64,000 nucleotides of DNA from Thalassotalea profundi (GCF_014653195.1 NZ_BNAH01000006.1:62001-126000), one strand, 5' to 3'. Shown: positions 9,090 to 18,252, counted from the stretch's first letter. The notes: generated by a model from the letters alone, not told the origin. Numbers and translations: made by a program.

Positions 9090-10913
9090 TTGTCTGCTCT
9101 TCCTATAAAATCTGACCATTCAACACTATTAAATGCTTTACAGCATTTTTTTGGCTATTCCAGTTTTCGCTTTGGTCAGGAAAAAATTATTGAGCAAGTA
9201 ATGGAAGGTAAAGACAGTTTAGTGTTAATGCCTACAGGGGGGGGGAAATCATTATGCTTCCAATTACCCGCAGCATTACTCCCTGGTATCACCATTGTTA
9301 TCTCTCCACTAATATCTTTGATGAAAGATCAAGTTGATAGCTTAAATAGGCAAGGAATTTCTGCAGCGTACATCAATTCAAGCTTAACAAACGAAGAAAT
9401 TAACCTTATCTTTCAACGTTTAGCCAATGCGGAAATTAAATTACTTTATTTAGCACCAGAACGGCTCAAAAGTCGCTATTTTATTGAGGGTCTTCATAAC
9501 TTACCGATCAGCTTGTTTGCAATAGATGAAGCACATTGTATCTCCCAATGGGGTCATGACTTTCGACCAGCATACACCCAATTAAATTGTTTGAAGCAAC
9601 AATTTCCGCATATTCCTATTTTAGCTTTAACAGCTACTGCTGATGTAACAACGCGAAAGGATATTTTAACGCAACTGCAGTTAAATCAGCCTAATATCCA
9701 TATCGATAGTTTTGACCGGCCTAATATTCGCTTAACGATGGCAGATAAATATAACGGTATTCAACAAACTATCGGCTATATAAAAAAACAAGGGAATCAA
9801 AGCGGTATTATTTATTGTAATAGCCGTTGGCAAGTTGAGAATGTTGCTAAGTCACTTGCTTCGGTAGGCATTAACTGCGCGGCGTATCATGCGGGTTTAG
9901 AAAGTGAAATACGTAACAATGTACAGGAAAACTTTGCCAAAGATAATATTCAAGTTGTAGTAGCGACAATAGCATTTGGCTTAGGAATTAATAAGTTAAA
10001 CGTTAGGTATGTAATTCATTTTGAACCACCGCGGACCTTAGAATCTTATTACCAAGAGATTGGTCGTGCCGGCCGAGACGGTTTAGCCGCAGAGGCACTT
10101 TTTCTTTATGATGATAAAGATGTGCAACGAATTATAAAACGTATCAATGACAATGATGATGAACAACGTGTTGATGTAGAAATGCAGCGTTTCCAAACAA
10201 TGCAAGGGTTTATTGATGCGCAAACTTGTCGACGACAAGTTGTACTAAATTACTTTGCTGAATATACCGAAAAATCCTGTGGAAACTGTGATATTTGTTT
10301 GGATCCCCCCACTCTTTTTGATGGAACACTTGCCGCTCAAAAAGTTCTATCATGTGTCTATCGTATTGGACAGCAAGGTAATATTGATTATCTTATTCAA
10401 GTCATACGTGGTGAAGTAAACAAACAAGTAATAGCCAGTGATCATGAAAAAGTATCGACTTTCGGCATAGGGCGAGATAAAACCCCCGGTTATTGGCACG
10501 CAATAATTAGACAATTAATCCATTTAGGTTATTTACAACAAGATATTGCTAGCCAATCAATGCTTTGTTTAACTCAAGCCTCTCGTAACGTACTAAAAGG
10601 CGAAAGTGTATTAATGTTAGCTGCTCCAAGGCTACAAAAAGCCAGTTATTGGCAACAGAATAAACAACACAGAAATAATTACGATAGGAAATTATTTAGT
10701 AAACTACGAGAATTACGAAAAATGATTGCCGATGCTGAAGATATTGCCCCTTATATTGTATTTAACGATGCAACATTAGCTGAACTAGCGAGTATCAAGC
10801 CGTTAAACGCACAACAATTTTTAATGATAAGTGGTGTTGGTGATACCAAACTTACACGCTATGGAAAGCCATTTATCGACGTCATTCAAGAACACTTACA
10901 CTTAAATAACTAG
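9090..10913 (+). CDS. recQ: ATP-dependent DNA helicase RecQ
   Basis: A 607-residue 3'-5' helicase of the RecQ family for recombination and stalled-fork repair. Order of parts: helicase ATPase with Walker A PTGGGKS (48-54) and DEAH box Asp146-His149; helicase C domain with QEIGRAGRDG; the RecQ zinc-binding cluster CRRQ...CGNCDIC (about 378-405); a winged-helix RQC domain; and a C-terminal HRDC domain (about 530-605). The only suitable start is TTG at 9090, which gives the usual N-terminal length; the first downstream in-frame ATG would remove conserved helicase sequence. The upstream ribosome-binding site is weak. Confidence 0.96.
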   Translation: MSALPIKSDHSTLLNALQHFFGYSSFRFGQEKIIEQVMEGKDSLVLMPTGGGKSLCFQLPAALLPGITIVISPLISLMKDQVDSLNRQGISAAYINSSLTNEEINLIFQRLANAEIKLLYLAPERLKSRYFIEGLHNLPISLFAIDEAHCISQWGHDFRPAYTQLNCLKQQFPHIPILALTATADVTTRKDILTQLQLNQPNIHIDSFDRPNIRLTMADKYNGIQQTIGYIKKQGNQSGIIYCNSRWQVENVAKSLASVGINCAAYHAGLESEIRNNVQENFAKDNIQVVVATIAFGLGINKLNVRYVIHFEPPRTLESYYQEIGRAGRDGLAAEALFLYDDKDVQRIIKRINDNDDEQRVDVEMQRFQTMQGFIDAQTCRRQVVLNYFAEYTEKSCGNCDICLDPPTLFDGTLAAQKVLSCVYRIGQQGNIDYLIQVIRGEVNKQVIASDHEKVSTFGIGRDKTPGYWHAIIRQLIHLGYLQQDIASQSMLCLTQASRNVLKGESVLMLAAPRLQKASYWQQNKQHRNNYDRKLFSKLRELRKMIADAEDIAPYIVFNDATLAELASIKPLNAQQFLMISGVGDTKLTRYGKPFIDVIQEHLHLNN

Positions 10914-10933
10914 TGCTTTGAAAAAGCACATAC

Positions 10934-10958
10934 AAAAAAGCGCCCAAGTAAGAGCGCT
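10934..10958 (-). terminator. Rho-independent terminator of the cytochrome c gene
   Basis: Read on the minus strand, AGCGC (10958-10954) pairs with GCGCT (10943-10939) around a ten-base loop and is followed directly by six U residues (10939-10934). It lies 21 bases beyond the cytochrome c stop codon. The same stem could weakly serve recQ on the other strand, but there is no U tract on that side. Confidence 0.75.
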
Positions 10959-10979
10959 AATATTCAAATATAACTAAAT

Positions 10980-11279
10980 TTATTTTTTACTTGCGTAATA
11001 TGCTGAGATATTAACAATATCTTCATCAGATAATGGCATTGCCATTGCTGACATCACAGGATCTTTACGGGCACCAGATTTAAAGTCTTTTAATTGCTTA
11101 ACAAGATAAGCTTCTTTTTGACCGGCTAAATTAGGATACATAGGAATTGCAGATATACCTTCTGCACCGTGACAAGCAACACATGTTGCCGCTTTAGCTT
11201 TACCTGCCGCAACATCGCCAGCAAATGCAGGAGATGCAATCATCACAGTAGCTGCAATAGCTAAAGTAAATTTTTTCAT
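10980..11279 (-). CDS. Periplasmic class I c-type cytochrome
   Basis: A 99-residue small soluble cytochrome c. A Sec signal peptide ending SPAFA (residues 1-20) is followed by one heme-binding motif, CVACH (Cys33, Cys36, His37). Met81 in MAMP is the likely distal ligand. The spacing and the [12 protein letters not shown] segment fit the cytochrome c553/c554 type that shuttles electrons in the periplasm. The specific partner cannot be told from context: neighbours are recQ and a small conserved gene. A ribosome-binding site (AGAGAGAT on the minus strand) precedes the ATG. Confidence 0.93.
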   Translation of the reverse strand: MKKFTLAIAATVMIASPAFAGDVAAGKAKAATCVACHGAEGISAIPMYPNLAGQKEAYLVKQLKDFKSGARKDPVMSAMAMPLSDEDIVNISAYYASKK

Positions 11280-11409
11280 AATTTATCTCTCTTTCATGGT
11301 TAATAATAGATTTAGTCTTAATGGATTATATGTAAAAAGACCAAAGCTGTCGTTGCTTTTTTTGTATTATACGCATAACTTTGCTATTGATCATAAAAAT
11401 GTGCTTTAG

Positions 11410-11751
11410 ATGTCCCATAATTACCTAAAAAATGTTATTAAACGTATTGTTTTAGATGATACCTACGAAATAATTGACTTTCAGATTGTCAATTTCACCT
11501 GGCAGAGCGAGGAAATAATTATATTTACTCGTTCATTTTTTCAGTTGTTAACAAACTTACATTTAATTGAAACAATTGATGGTGCAGACAGGCATAGCTT
11601 ACGCTTCAGCTACCAGAACAATGAATTTATTTTAAACATTGAATGTATATGTGAATCTATCTGGATTGATGCTTATGCTACGTCACATAAAGACATTTTC
11701 AGCATACTATTTCAAGAAATAAAATCTCAACTTTTACAGGATCTACCATGA
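11410..11751 (+). CDS. Small conserved protein, probably DUF3630 family
   Basis: A 113-residue soluble acidic protein with no signal peptide or membrane segment. I recall similar short proteins (DUF3630) in marine gammaproteobacteria, but the assignment is tentative and no function is known. Visible traits are a Phe/Ile-rich core (FTWQSEEIIIFTRSFFQLL) and a C-terminal amphipathic helix. Its last codon overlaps the ATG of the DUF523 gene by four bases (ATGA), so the two are almost certainly co-translated. Confidence 0.65.
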   Translation: MSHNYLKNVIKRIVLDDTYEIIDFQIVNFTWQSEEIIIFTRSFFQLLTNLHLIETIDGADRHSLRFSYQNNEFILNIECICESIWIDAYATSHKDIFSILFQEIKSQLLQDLP

Positions 11752-12200
11752 AAAAAATTTTAGTCAGTGCCTGTTTGCTCGGTGAAAAGGTTAGATATGA
11801 TGGTAATAGTCAGCAACAACATCACGTTATGCTAAATAAGTGGCAGCAACAAGGTCGAATTATTAGCATATGCCCAGAAGTCGCAGGAGGGCTTACGATT
11901 CCAAGAGAGCCCGCGGAAATACAGCCCGATTCGCGTGTTATAACCCAAAAAGGTATAAACGTAGGTCATCAATTTCTACTTGGCGCCGAAAAAGCGTTAT
12001 TTTTATGTCAAAAATATGAAATTCGCTATGCGCTATTAAAAGAATCTAGTCCCTCATGTGGTAGCCATACTATTTATGACGGCACATTCTCCAACTCAAA
12101 AATATCAGGTATGGGAGTTACTGCCGCGTTATTAGAGGAAAATGGTATTCAGGTATTTTCTGAACACCAGATAGATGAGTTAAATCATTTATTGAACTGA
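11748..12200 (+). CDS. DUF523 family protein (YbbK-like)
   Basis: A 150-residue member of DUF523. The conserved elements are SACLLGEKVRYDG at the start, CPEVAGGL near residue 44 and KESSPSCG near residue 98, including three conserved cysteines that could bind a metal or serve redox chemistry. In some bacteria this domain is fused to DUF1722. The function is unknown, although related domains occur near photolyase and stress genes. It overlaps the preceding gene by four bases and converges with the diguanylate cyclase gene, 17 bases away. Confidence 0.9.
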   Translation: MKKILVSACLLGEKVRYDGNSQQQHHVMLNKWQQQGRIISICPEVAGGLTIPREPAEIQPDSRVITQKGINVGHQFLLGAEKALFLCQKYEIRYALLKESSPSCGSHTIYDGTFSNSKISGMGVTAALLEENGIQVFSEHQIDELNHLLN

Positions 12201-12217
12201 ACTAAGCTAATTTAATT

Positions 12218-13231
12218 TTAACTAGCAACAGCAATTTGATTATATTGTGAGCTCTGTTGCATTTTAGTTATTAGTGCTCGAGTCTGGTTAATAGCACTAT
12301 GCACATTTTTAGTTAAATCAAAGGTATTAACAGCAAGAGAAATTGTCATCTTGGGCAACCTTATACCAGTTTTACTGCTAACAAACCTTAATCGCTCAAC
12401 ACCTTGACGTATTTTTTCGGCTATTTCAGATGCAGCTAAACTGTCTATTTCAGGTAATAAAATCGTAAATTCATCTCCAGAAGAACGAACTGGCAACCCA
12501 CTTTCACCAACATAACTAGTCACTTTATTAGCTATTTTAGCTAATAAAACATCACTAATTAGGCCACCAAATTTTTCAGTAACCTGTTGCAGTTGATCTA
12601 CATTAATGACTATTGCAGCTAAGTTTTTCTTGGGATCTTGTTTTATCCAATCTTCAATGTGCTTATTTAGTGCTTTTCGGTTATATAAGCCTGTCAAAGG
12701 ATCTAAATAAATTTCTTTACGAATTTCTTGTAACTCATTTTTCAAAGTAACAGTTTGCACTTTCGATTGCTGTAATTGTAAGTTAAGCTTTTCTTGCTGT
12801 AGTTTAAAGTTTCTTGATGCTTTATGTATGCTTAAGAGAGCTTGTTTAATTTGCTGATGATCTTGTGAATAAAGGCTTTCGGAATGCTTATCAACATCAG
12901 TAATAAATTGCTCTGCCTGTTGTGATGACTTTTTACTGCTAATTTTGACTTGCTCAATAACATTGTCAATATCACTAATTATCTCATCTCGAAATTGATC
13001 TCCCCCCAATAAAATCTGTCGGTAGACTTCGTCAAGAAAAAAGTTATCGAGTGGTTTTTCTGAAGATAATTGCTGGTTGATAAGTGCTGTTAAAGTCGCA
13101 TTTTTATCATTAATGTACTCATAACTCACAGCATAGTTTATTGGGGTCGCAGGCAAACACCATTTCTGCAATTGTTTAATTGCTAGTGCAAGTTTTTGAT
13201 CCGCTTGTGTAATAGAATCATGATTCTTCAC
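12218..13231 (-). CDS. GGDEF-domain protein with SGDEF signature
   Basis: A 337-residue cytoplasmic protein. The N-terminal helical region (about 1-110, with WCLPATPINYAVSYEYI) is of a kind seen in other marine GGDEF proteins. A Gln-rich coiled coil (about 115-170) leads into a GGDEF domain (about 175-335). The catalytic loop reads RSSGDEF, so the first glycine of GGDEF is replaced by serine. Substitutions at that position do not always abolish cyclase activity, so synthesis of c-di-GMP is likely but unproved. The start is GTG at 13231, behind a good ribosome-binding site (AAGGGTG). A c-di-GMP-I riboswitch lies about 245 bases upstream on the same strand, implying product-dependent control. 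Confidence 0.9.
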   Translation of the reverse strand: MKNHDSITQADQKLALAIKQLQKWCLPATPINYAVSYEYINDKNATLTALINQQLSSEKPLDNFFLDEVYRQILLGGDQFRDEIISDIDNVIEQVKISSKKSSQQAEQFITDVDKHSESLYSQDHQQIKQALLSIHKASRNFKLQQEKLNLQLQQSKVQTVTLKNELQEIRKEIYLDPLTGLYNRKALNKHIEDWIKQDPKKNLAAIVINVDQLQQVTEKFGGLISDVLLAKIANKVTSYVGESGLPVRSSGDEFTILLPEIDSLAASEIAEKIRQGVERLRFVSSKTGIRLPKMTISLAVNTFDLTKNVHSAINQTRALITKMQQSSQYNQIAVAS

Positions 13232-13418
13232 AATTCACCCTTCATATACAACATTTCAAATTACGAAAAATTTATTATTTTCATATTCTCTAGGAAAAGC
13301 ATGAAAACATCTATAGAAAATACAAAATAAGTGAAGGAATTTATTAAAAATGGCGTAAATTAATGGTTTTAGCGAATGCTATATAGATTTTCTTAACAAA
13401 AAACAGAAAAAGGTGGCG

Positions 13419-13432
13419 CGCAAAAGTTACCG
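13419..13432 (-). promoter_or_regulatory. Anti-aptamer segment of the c-di-GMP riboswitch
   Basis: On the minus-strand RNA this segment reads CGGUAACUUUUGCG. It is complementary, with a single extra base, to CGCAAAGUUACCG inside the aptamer core (13533-13521). Pairing would destroy the ligand pocket, so the two structures are mutually exclusive. A CCACC-U5 tract follows at 13415-13407. I infer an expression platform. Whether it ends in transcription termination is not clear, because no strong local stem directly precedes the U run. Confidence 0.6.
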
Positions 13433-13477
13433 CAGGTACAAACAACTGAATACAGTTTTCAGATAAGCCCCCACTAT

Positions 13478-13575
13478 ATCTAAATTCGGTAGTTCCGCTG
13501 CCATAGAGTAATCCGTAGGCCGGTAACTTTGCGTCTCTAATTTTCATTAGATTTGCCCTTTTCGAGCCTTAGTAG
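13478..13575 (-). ncRNA. Cyclic di-GMP-I (GEMM-I) riboswitch aptamer
   Basis: The minus-strand RNA shows the GEMM-I signatures in order: GGGCAAA (13558-13552); a P2 stem UCUAAU/AUUAGA closed by a GAAA tetraloop; GACGCAAAG; ACCGGCCUA; then AGCGG and UACCGA. The tetraloop, its receptor arm and the conserved GCAAAG and CCGGCCUA strands are all present. It precedes the SGDEF gene, so c-di-GMP would regulate a gene predicted to make it. This follows established knowledge of the GEMM-I class, read directly from the sequence. Confidence 0.92.
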
Positions 13576-13716
13576 CTCAAAAGCCATTATAAGGAAAAAA
13601 AAATCCTTGTAAACCTATAGATAATCATCTTTAACACTTAATTCCGACAAAATACTCTTGGTATGGTTATACTGTTTAGATATTATAATTTCTGCGGTGT
13701 TAGGACATTTCTATAG

Positions 13717-15579
13717 ATGAGGGCTTTGGTGAAACGACGTGCATTATATTTAGTTGTCTTCATTTGTATTTTCTTAAGTGGTCATACTATAGCTCAAGAA
13801 CTTGCGATTACTGAAAACATTAAAAAGATTGATGCTTTTTTTGCAATGGAAAAAGAAATACTTCCTGCTGACGAAGTAATAACCCTGGCTAATAAGGTTA
13901 TCAAACAACGTCACTACTATAGTGCTAATACCATCGCAAAAATGTTTATATTATTGTCTGACACTGCGGATAATAAGGGCGACTTAGGAAAATCAATACA
14001 ATTTGCTCAAGATGGATTAGGTGTTGTTGGTATTAATAACGTTCTTAGAGTTAATTTATTACTAAAGTTAGCCGCTGGCTATTATGTAGAAGGTCATTTT
14101 CATCAAGTTCATGAGTTCGCTCAAGAAGCAGTAAAACTATCAAGACATATCACTTCAGTAAAATCATTGCTTGTCGCGTTAAGCTATAGCGCCATGTCAA
14201 ATGCTTTAATCGCTAACAATTCTGCGGCACACCAAGAATTACAAGAAGTATCTCAATTATTGGCAGATAATAATCAATTTAATAATCACCTTGAAGTTAT
14301 TGAGATACTTGCTTTAGCGCTTTTATACCAACAAGACTATAACACCGCAAAAACACTATATAATAAAGCAATAAAATTACGTTTTGAATCCAATAAAATA
14401 GATGGTATTGATCGAAGCTATTATTATCTTGCAACAACAAATTTAAAATTAGCCCGATTAAATGATGCTTATAGCGGCTTTTATCAAGCTAAGCAGCAAG
14501 CAACTAAAAATAAGTTACCCATTCGTATCGCCTTTGCTAATTTAGGCTTAGGCCAAGTGTTATTGCTGCAAAAAGATTATGCACAAGCCATCGAACATTT
14601 ACAAAAAGCAGAATCTCGACTAAAAAACGAAAGTTTTGGCGCTCCTTATTTAACGGCTCTAATAAACTTAGCTAAAGCATACTCTGCCATTGACGATAAA
14701 CCAGCCTCTTATATAGCACTTAAACGAGCAGAGCAGTTAGCTCAAAAAATTGAAATAAGTTACGATCAACTGGATCTCTATACATTACTCGCTGACATGT
14801 ATAGCGAAAAAAATAAAGAACAACAAGCACTTGAAGCCCTGAAAAAGCAGCTACAACTTTATAAAGAGCACTATTATCAAAAGCCTGTTACGGCGCAAGG
14901 TGAAAAAGACATTTCTCTTGATTTAAAAAATAAGCAAATCGCGTTAAACGTTGCTGTCCAATCAGATTTACGTCAATCTTATTTTAAAAAATATCAAAAC
15001 ACTAAAAAGATAATTTATTTATTATTAGCGCTACTCATTATTTTTTTATTTACTTCTTTTTATTTATATTTGAGTCAACGAAATCAACGATTAAATAAAG
15101 CCTATGACGATATTGAAAGACCTATTGATTACATTGCTCCGCCGCCGCAAACAAAAAAGATGTATCAATTAAACTTCAAAAAGGCACGAAAATTCGAATA
15201 TGTCATATCTGTTGGTTATTTATCAATTGATAATTGGCAAGAACTTACTTTTAGTTTTAACAAGAAAGTTGTTGCAGAAGTGACTAAAACAATCGCACTA
15301 TTAATTAATGAATATATTGGCGAGTTTGATCAAGTTGGATTAATTAACGAGGGTGAATATCTATTCTTATCACCACATCAAAGTAAAGAAAGTCTACAGG
15401 CCAAATTAAACTTACTTTCAAATGCAATAAATACTCGTTTTTTTGCTAATTTAGGCGATTTTTCAGTTAAAAACAGTTATTCCTGTCAATCTCCTAGCCC
15501 CCAAGATATAGACCCCTTCATCTTTTTATCGCGACTAAGCGAATCAGCGAGCATAGAAACGCCCACCTTTAAAAAATAA
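13717..15579 (+). CDS. TPR membrane protein with degenerate GGDEF-like domain
   Basis: A 620-residue protein with a signal peptide (about 1-26, ending TIAQ), a periplasmic array of tetratricopeptide-like helical repeats (about 40-410), one transmembrane helix (about 431-451) and a cytoplasmic C-terminal domain of about 150 residues. The C-terminal part has the secondary-structure rhythm of a GGDEF domain, but the signature loop reads INEGEYLFL, with no GGDEF, so it is probably not a cyclase. This architecture (periplasmic TPR, one membrane helix, cytoplasmic GGDEF) is common in Shewanella and Colwellia relatives. It is divergent from the riboswitch-controlled SGDEF gene and may be a c-di-GMP-related sensor; the ligand is unknown. 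Confidence 0.8.
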   Translation: MRALVKRRALYLVVFICIFLSGHTIAQELAITENIKKIDAFFAMEKEILPADEVITLANKVIKQRHYYSANTIAKMFILLSDTADNKGDLGKSIQFAQDGLGVVGINNVLRVNLLLKLAAGYYVEGHFHQVHEFAQEAVKLSRHITSVKSLLVALSYSAMSNALIANNSAAHQELQEVSQLLADNNQFNNHLEVIEILALALLYQQDYNTAKTLYNKAIKLRFESNKIDGIDRSYYYLATTNLKLARLNDAYSGFYQAKQQATKNKLPIRIAFANLGLGQVLLLQKDYAQAIEHLQKAESRLKNESFGAPYLTALINLAKAYSAIDDKPASYIALKRAEQLAQKIEISYDQLDLYTLLADMYSEKNKEQQALEALKKQLQLYKEHYYQKPVTAQGEKDISLDLKNKQIALNVAVQSDLRQSYFKKYQNTKKIIYLLLALLIIFLFTSFYLYLSQRNQRLNKAYDDIERPIDYIAPPPQTKKMYQLNFKKARKFEYVISVGYLSIDNWQELTFSFNKKVVAEVTKTIALLINEYIGEFDQVGLINEGEYLFLSPHQSKESLQAKLNLLSNAINTRFFANLGDFSVKNSYSCQSPSPQDIDPFIFLSRLSESASIETPTFKK

Positions 15580-15655
15580 AATCTAAGAGTGTTATAACAA
15601 TTTTATTAGGTGAAAATAAAAATTTTGGTGAATTATTTTAGTGGTATTAATGAAC

Positions 15656-15691
15656 TAGAGAAACAATATATCAATTGTTTCTCTACTTTTT
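15656..15691 (+). terminator. Rho-independent terminator of the TPR gene
   Basis: TAGAGAAACAAT (15656-15667) pairs perfectly with ATTGTTTCTCTA (15674-15685) around a six-base loop, and CTTTTT follows on the plus strand. It ends at the stop codon of the convergent 15690-15944 gene. Confidence 0.85.
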
Positions 15692-15944
15692 ATGGGCGGA
15701 TAACTATTTCAGGGCTAGTATTAATTTCACCATCATCACTAATAGTTGCAGGGTTTTGATCACAAAGCAAAACAGCTAAACTACCTGTAGTGCTTGTACG
15801 AATAAACGCTAAATTATAGCCGAACTGAGTTAAACTACTCGCCGCAAATTTTTGAGCCAAAGACAATTTGTCCCAAAGCGTCGCTTGCTCAGGAGTGTAG
15901 TGTCTTCTCTCTAATAACACTTCTCTTTCCATTATTGCTTGCAC
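15690..15944 (-). CDS. Small conserved hypothetical protein
   Basis: An 84-residue soluble protein without signal or membrane segment. The N-terminal half is charged and helical (EREVLLERRHYTPEQATLW, then a KLSLAQKFAASSL helix), and the C-terminal half is mixed. I believe similar short proteins occur in Shewanella and other Alteromonadales but know no function. A GTG start at 15944 has a fitting ribosome-binding site (AGAGG, five bases upstream). An ATG four codons further in is an alternative. It is flanked by a convergent terminator and the divergent tesB gene. Confidence 0.65.
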   Translation of the reverse strand: MQAIMEREVLLERRHYTPEQATLWDKLSLAQKFAASSLTQFGYNLAFIRTSTTGSLAVLLCDQNPATISDDGEINTSPEIVIRP

Positions 15945-16134
15945 AAAAACCTCTGTATTCTATAGGAAGTAATCAAAAAAACCATTAATAATGGACAGTA
16001 TATTACTTTTTATCGCTTTACAACTATTTTATCGTAATAAGTTACAATAAATCATACTGATAGTACCAGTTCGTAATTTACGTTAACATTGATTATCTTT
16101 ATTGTCATATTTCAAAAAGTTAACGGTGAGCACT

Positions 16135-16992
16135 ATGAGCCAAGTATTAGATGAGTTATTAAGCCTATTAAAGTTAGAGTCAATCGAACAAGGCTTATAC
16201 CGTGGACAAAGCCAAGACTTAGGTTTTAGAGCATTATTTGGGGGCCAAGTCATGGGACAGGCATTGTCTGCAGCCCAAGAAACTGTTGACTCAACCCGCT
16301 ATGTTCATTCTCTGCATTCGTACTTTCTCAGACCTGGTGATGCAAGTAAGCCTGTAGTGTATGAAGTTGAAAATATCCGTGATGGTCAAAGTTTTAATAC
16401 ACGGCGAGTAAAAGCGCTTCAAAATGGTAAAGTAATTTTTTATTTAACGGCATCATTTCAAGCCGTAGAAGAAGGGTTTGAGCATCAAAATACTATGCCA
16501 ATTGTTCCACCACCTGAAGAAGTGCCTTCATATCGTGACTTTATCGTAGAGCACCAACATTTTATTCCTGAAGAAATTCGGGATAAATTTTTAGCAGAGA
16601 AACCTATAGAGTTAAGGCCGATAGAGCAATATAACTGGATAAAACCAGAAAAAATGGCTCCAATCTGTCATATGTGGATAAAAGCAAATGGAAAAATGCC
16701 AGATGATTTGCGTGTCCATAATTATATGTTGGCTTATACCTCTGATTTTCATTTTTTACCAACGGCTTTATTTACACATGGCGTAAGTTATTGGCAACCT
16801 AATTTTCAGCTAGCAACAATTGATCATTCTATGTGGTTTCATCGCCCTTTCCGTATGGATGATTGGTTATTGTATGTGATTGAAAGTCCTACTACTGGGG
16901 GGGGCAGAGGCTTAGTACGCGGGCAAATATATACACGCACTGGTGAATTAGTCGCCAGTACTATGCAAGAAGGAGTTATGCGTCAACGTTAA
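16135..16992 (+). CDS. tesB: Acyl-CoA thioesterase II
   Basis: Cleaves medium- to long-chain acyl-CoA to free fatty acid and CoA. It is a double-hotdog protein of 285 residues from the ATG at 16135, where MSQVLDELLSLLKLE matches the TesB N-terminus and a GGTGAG ribosome-binding site lies eight bases upstream. An in-frame start at 16102 would add 11 unlikely residues. Conserved pieces include FGGQVMGQAL, the catalytic Asp in YTSDFHFLPTAL and the Gln in STMQEGVMR. It is a single gene, with a convergent MscS gene ending 15 bases downstream. Confidence 0.96.
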   Translation: MSQVLDELLSLLKLESIEQGLYRGQSQDLGFRALFGGQVMGQALSAAQETVDSTRYVHSLHSYFLRPGDASKPVVYEVENIRDGQSFNTRRVKALQNGKVIFYLTASFQAVEEGFEHQNTMPIVPPPEEVPSYRDFIVEHQHFIPEEIRDKFLAEKPIELRPIEQYNWIKPEKMAPICHMWIKANGKMPDDLRVHNYMLAYTSDFHFLPTALFTHGVSYWQPNFQLATIDHSMWFHRPFRMDDWLLYVIESPTTGGGRGLVRGQIYTRTGELVASTMQEGVMRQR

Positions 16993-17007
16993 TATTTTTA
17001 CTAATGG

Positions 17008-18252
17008 TTATGATTGGCGAAAAGTTTGCCAATCTTTACCGCTAGGATGCTGAAAGAGGCGTATATTAAATACCTTAGCCATTGCAAAGAGATGGTCAAA
17101 AATATCGGCTTGGATATTCTCATAGTTGACCCAGTTTTGATCATTACTAAAAAAATATAACTCTAACGGCAGGCCTGCGGCTGTTGAGGGTAATTGTCTT
17201 ACCATGCAGGTCATATTTTTATGCACCTTTTCATGTTGTTTTAAATAAGCTTCAATATATGCCCTAAATGTACCTATGTTAGTAAGTTGACGGCTATTTA
17301 CGTCAGTGTCTTCTAAATTAAATTTTTCTGCATGATTTTCAAGCTGAAGCGTTTTCTCTTTTAAATATGGCGCTAGTAAACGAATTTTCTTAAGTTCTTC
17401 TAATTGTTCTTTGTTATAAAAATCTATACTTGAAATATCAATATGAAGTGCTCTTTTAATTCGTCTACCACCAGAGTTAAACATATCCCGCCAGTTTTTA
17501 AATGAGCCACTAATCAATGCATAAGTGGGCACAGTGGTAACGGTACGATCAAAATTTTGAACTTTTACTGTACTAAGTCCTATTTCAAGAACATCACCAT
17601 CAGCACCATATTGTGGTATTTCAATCCAATCACCTGGCGCTACCATTTTATTCGCTGAAATTTGAATGCTTGCCACTAAACCTTTAATAGTATCTTGAAA
17701 TACAAGTAATAATACTGCTGTTAAAGCACCTATACCACTTAGTAAATAGAAAGGAGAACGATCAAGTATGTATGAAATAGATAAAATAGTTGCCACTAAA
17801 TACACTAGTAATTTAATTACTTGCAATGTTGAATTAAGGGGGAGGTAGCGTTCACTAGCCTTCCTTTCATAAATACTTTTTATAACGTTAAGTAATGAAG
17901 AAATAGCCCGAGCAACCTGAAAGCAAATTGCAATTTTAGCTATGGTCAGTAAAAACTGGCGGTATAAGGTATCTTCAAGGGTAAAAATAGGCACTAAAAA
18001 CAGTAACACTATGTAAGGCAGCATTAATGCAATTCGTTGAAATACGTCATGCTCAAAAAATAAATCATCCCACGTGTTATTCGAATGTATGACTACTTTT
18101 TGCACTAATCTAAGCACCTGATGCTTCGCTAAGTAATAGCTAACAGCACATAAGAAAAAAATACAGATACTTCCAACGAACGTTACACTCAATGTAAGAT
18201 TTACATCAGATATTCCATTATCGCTTAACCATTGTGTTATCACTGCAAGCAT
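17008..18252 (-). CDS. MscS-family mechanosensitive channel (YbdG-like)
   Basis: A 414-residue inner-membrane protein, close in length to E. coli YbdG (415), a miniconductance channel. Several N-terminal transmembrane segments (about 20-170) precede the pore-lining helix and the MscS beta domain (SIQISANKMVAPGDWIEIP, about 195-215), followed by the cytoplasmic vestibule. It protects cells during osmotic downshock. It starts eight bases after the stop of the acyltransferase gene on the same strand, so the two form an operon. Confidence 0.9.
   Translation of the reverse strand: MLAVITQWLSDNGISDVNLTLSVTFVGSICIFFLCAVSYYLAKHQVLRLVQKVVIHSNNTWDDLFFEHDVFQRIALMLPYIVLLFLVPIFTLEDTLYRQFLLTIAKIAICFQVARAISSLLNVIKSIYERKASERYLPLNSTLQVIKLLVYLVATILSISYILDRSPFYLLSGIGALTAVLLLVFQDTIKGLVASIQISANKMVAPGDWIEIPQYGADGDVLEIGLSTVKVQNFDRTVTTVPTYALISGSFKNWRDMFNSGGRRIKRALHIDISSIDFYNKEQLEELKKIRLLAPYLKEKTLQLENHAEKFNLEDTDVNSRQLTNIGTFRAYIEAYLKQHEKVHKNMTCMVRQLPSTAAGLPLELYFFSNDQNWVNYENIQADIFDHLFAMAKVFNIRLFQHPSGKDWQTFRQS

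Larger units (their letters stand above)
13232..13716. other. Divergent intergenic region (485 bp) holding a c-di-GMP riboswitch leader
   Basis: The gap separates the SGDEF gene (minus) from the TPR gene (plus). The minus strand contains the riboswitch aptamer (13478-13575), a downstream segment complementary to it (13419-13432), two U runs (13411-13407 and a longer one just after) and about 175 bases of AT-rich leader to the GTG start. An open frame at 13344-13547 lies inside the aptamer and is not a gene. The plus-strand side (13600-13716) is AT-rich and presumably carries the TPR gene promoter. Confidence 0.85.

Noticed and set aside
13344..13547. A 67-codon minus-strand open frame before the SGDEF gene
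   Set aside because: It lies within the GEMM-I riboswitch and its downstream platform; conserved RNA elements explain the sequence.
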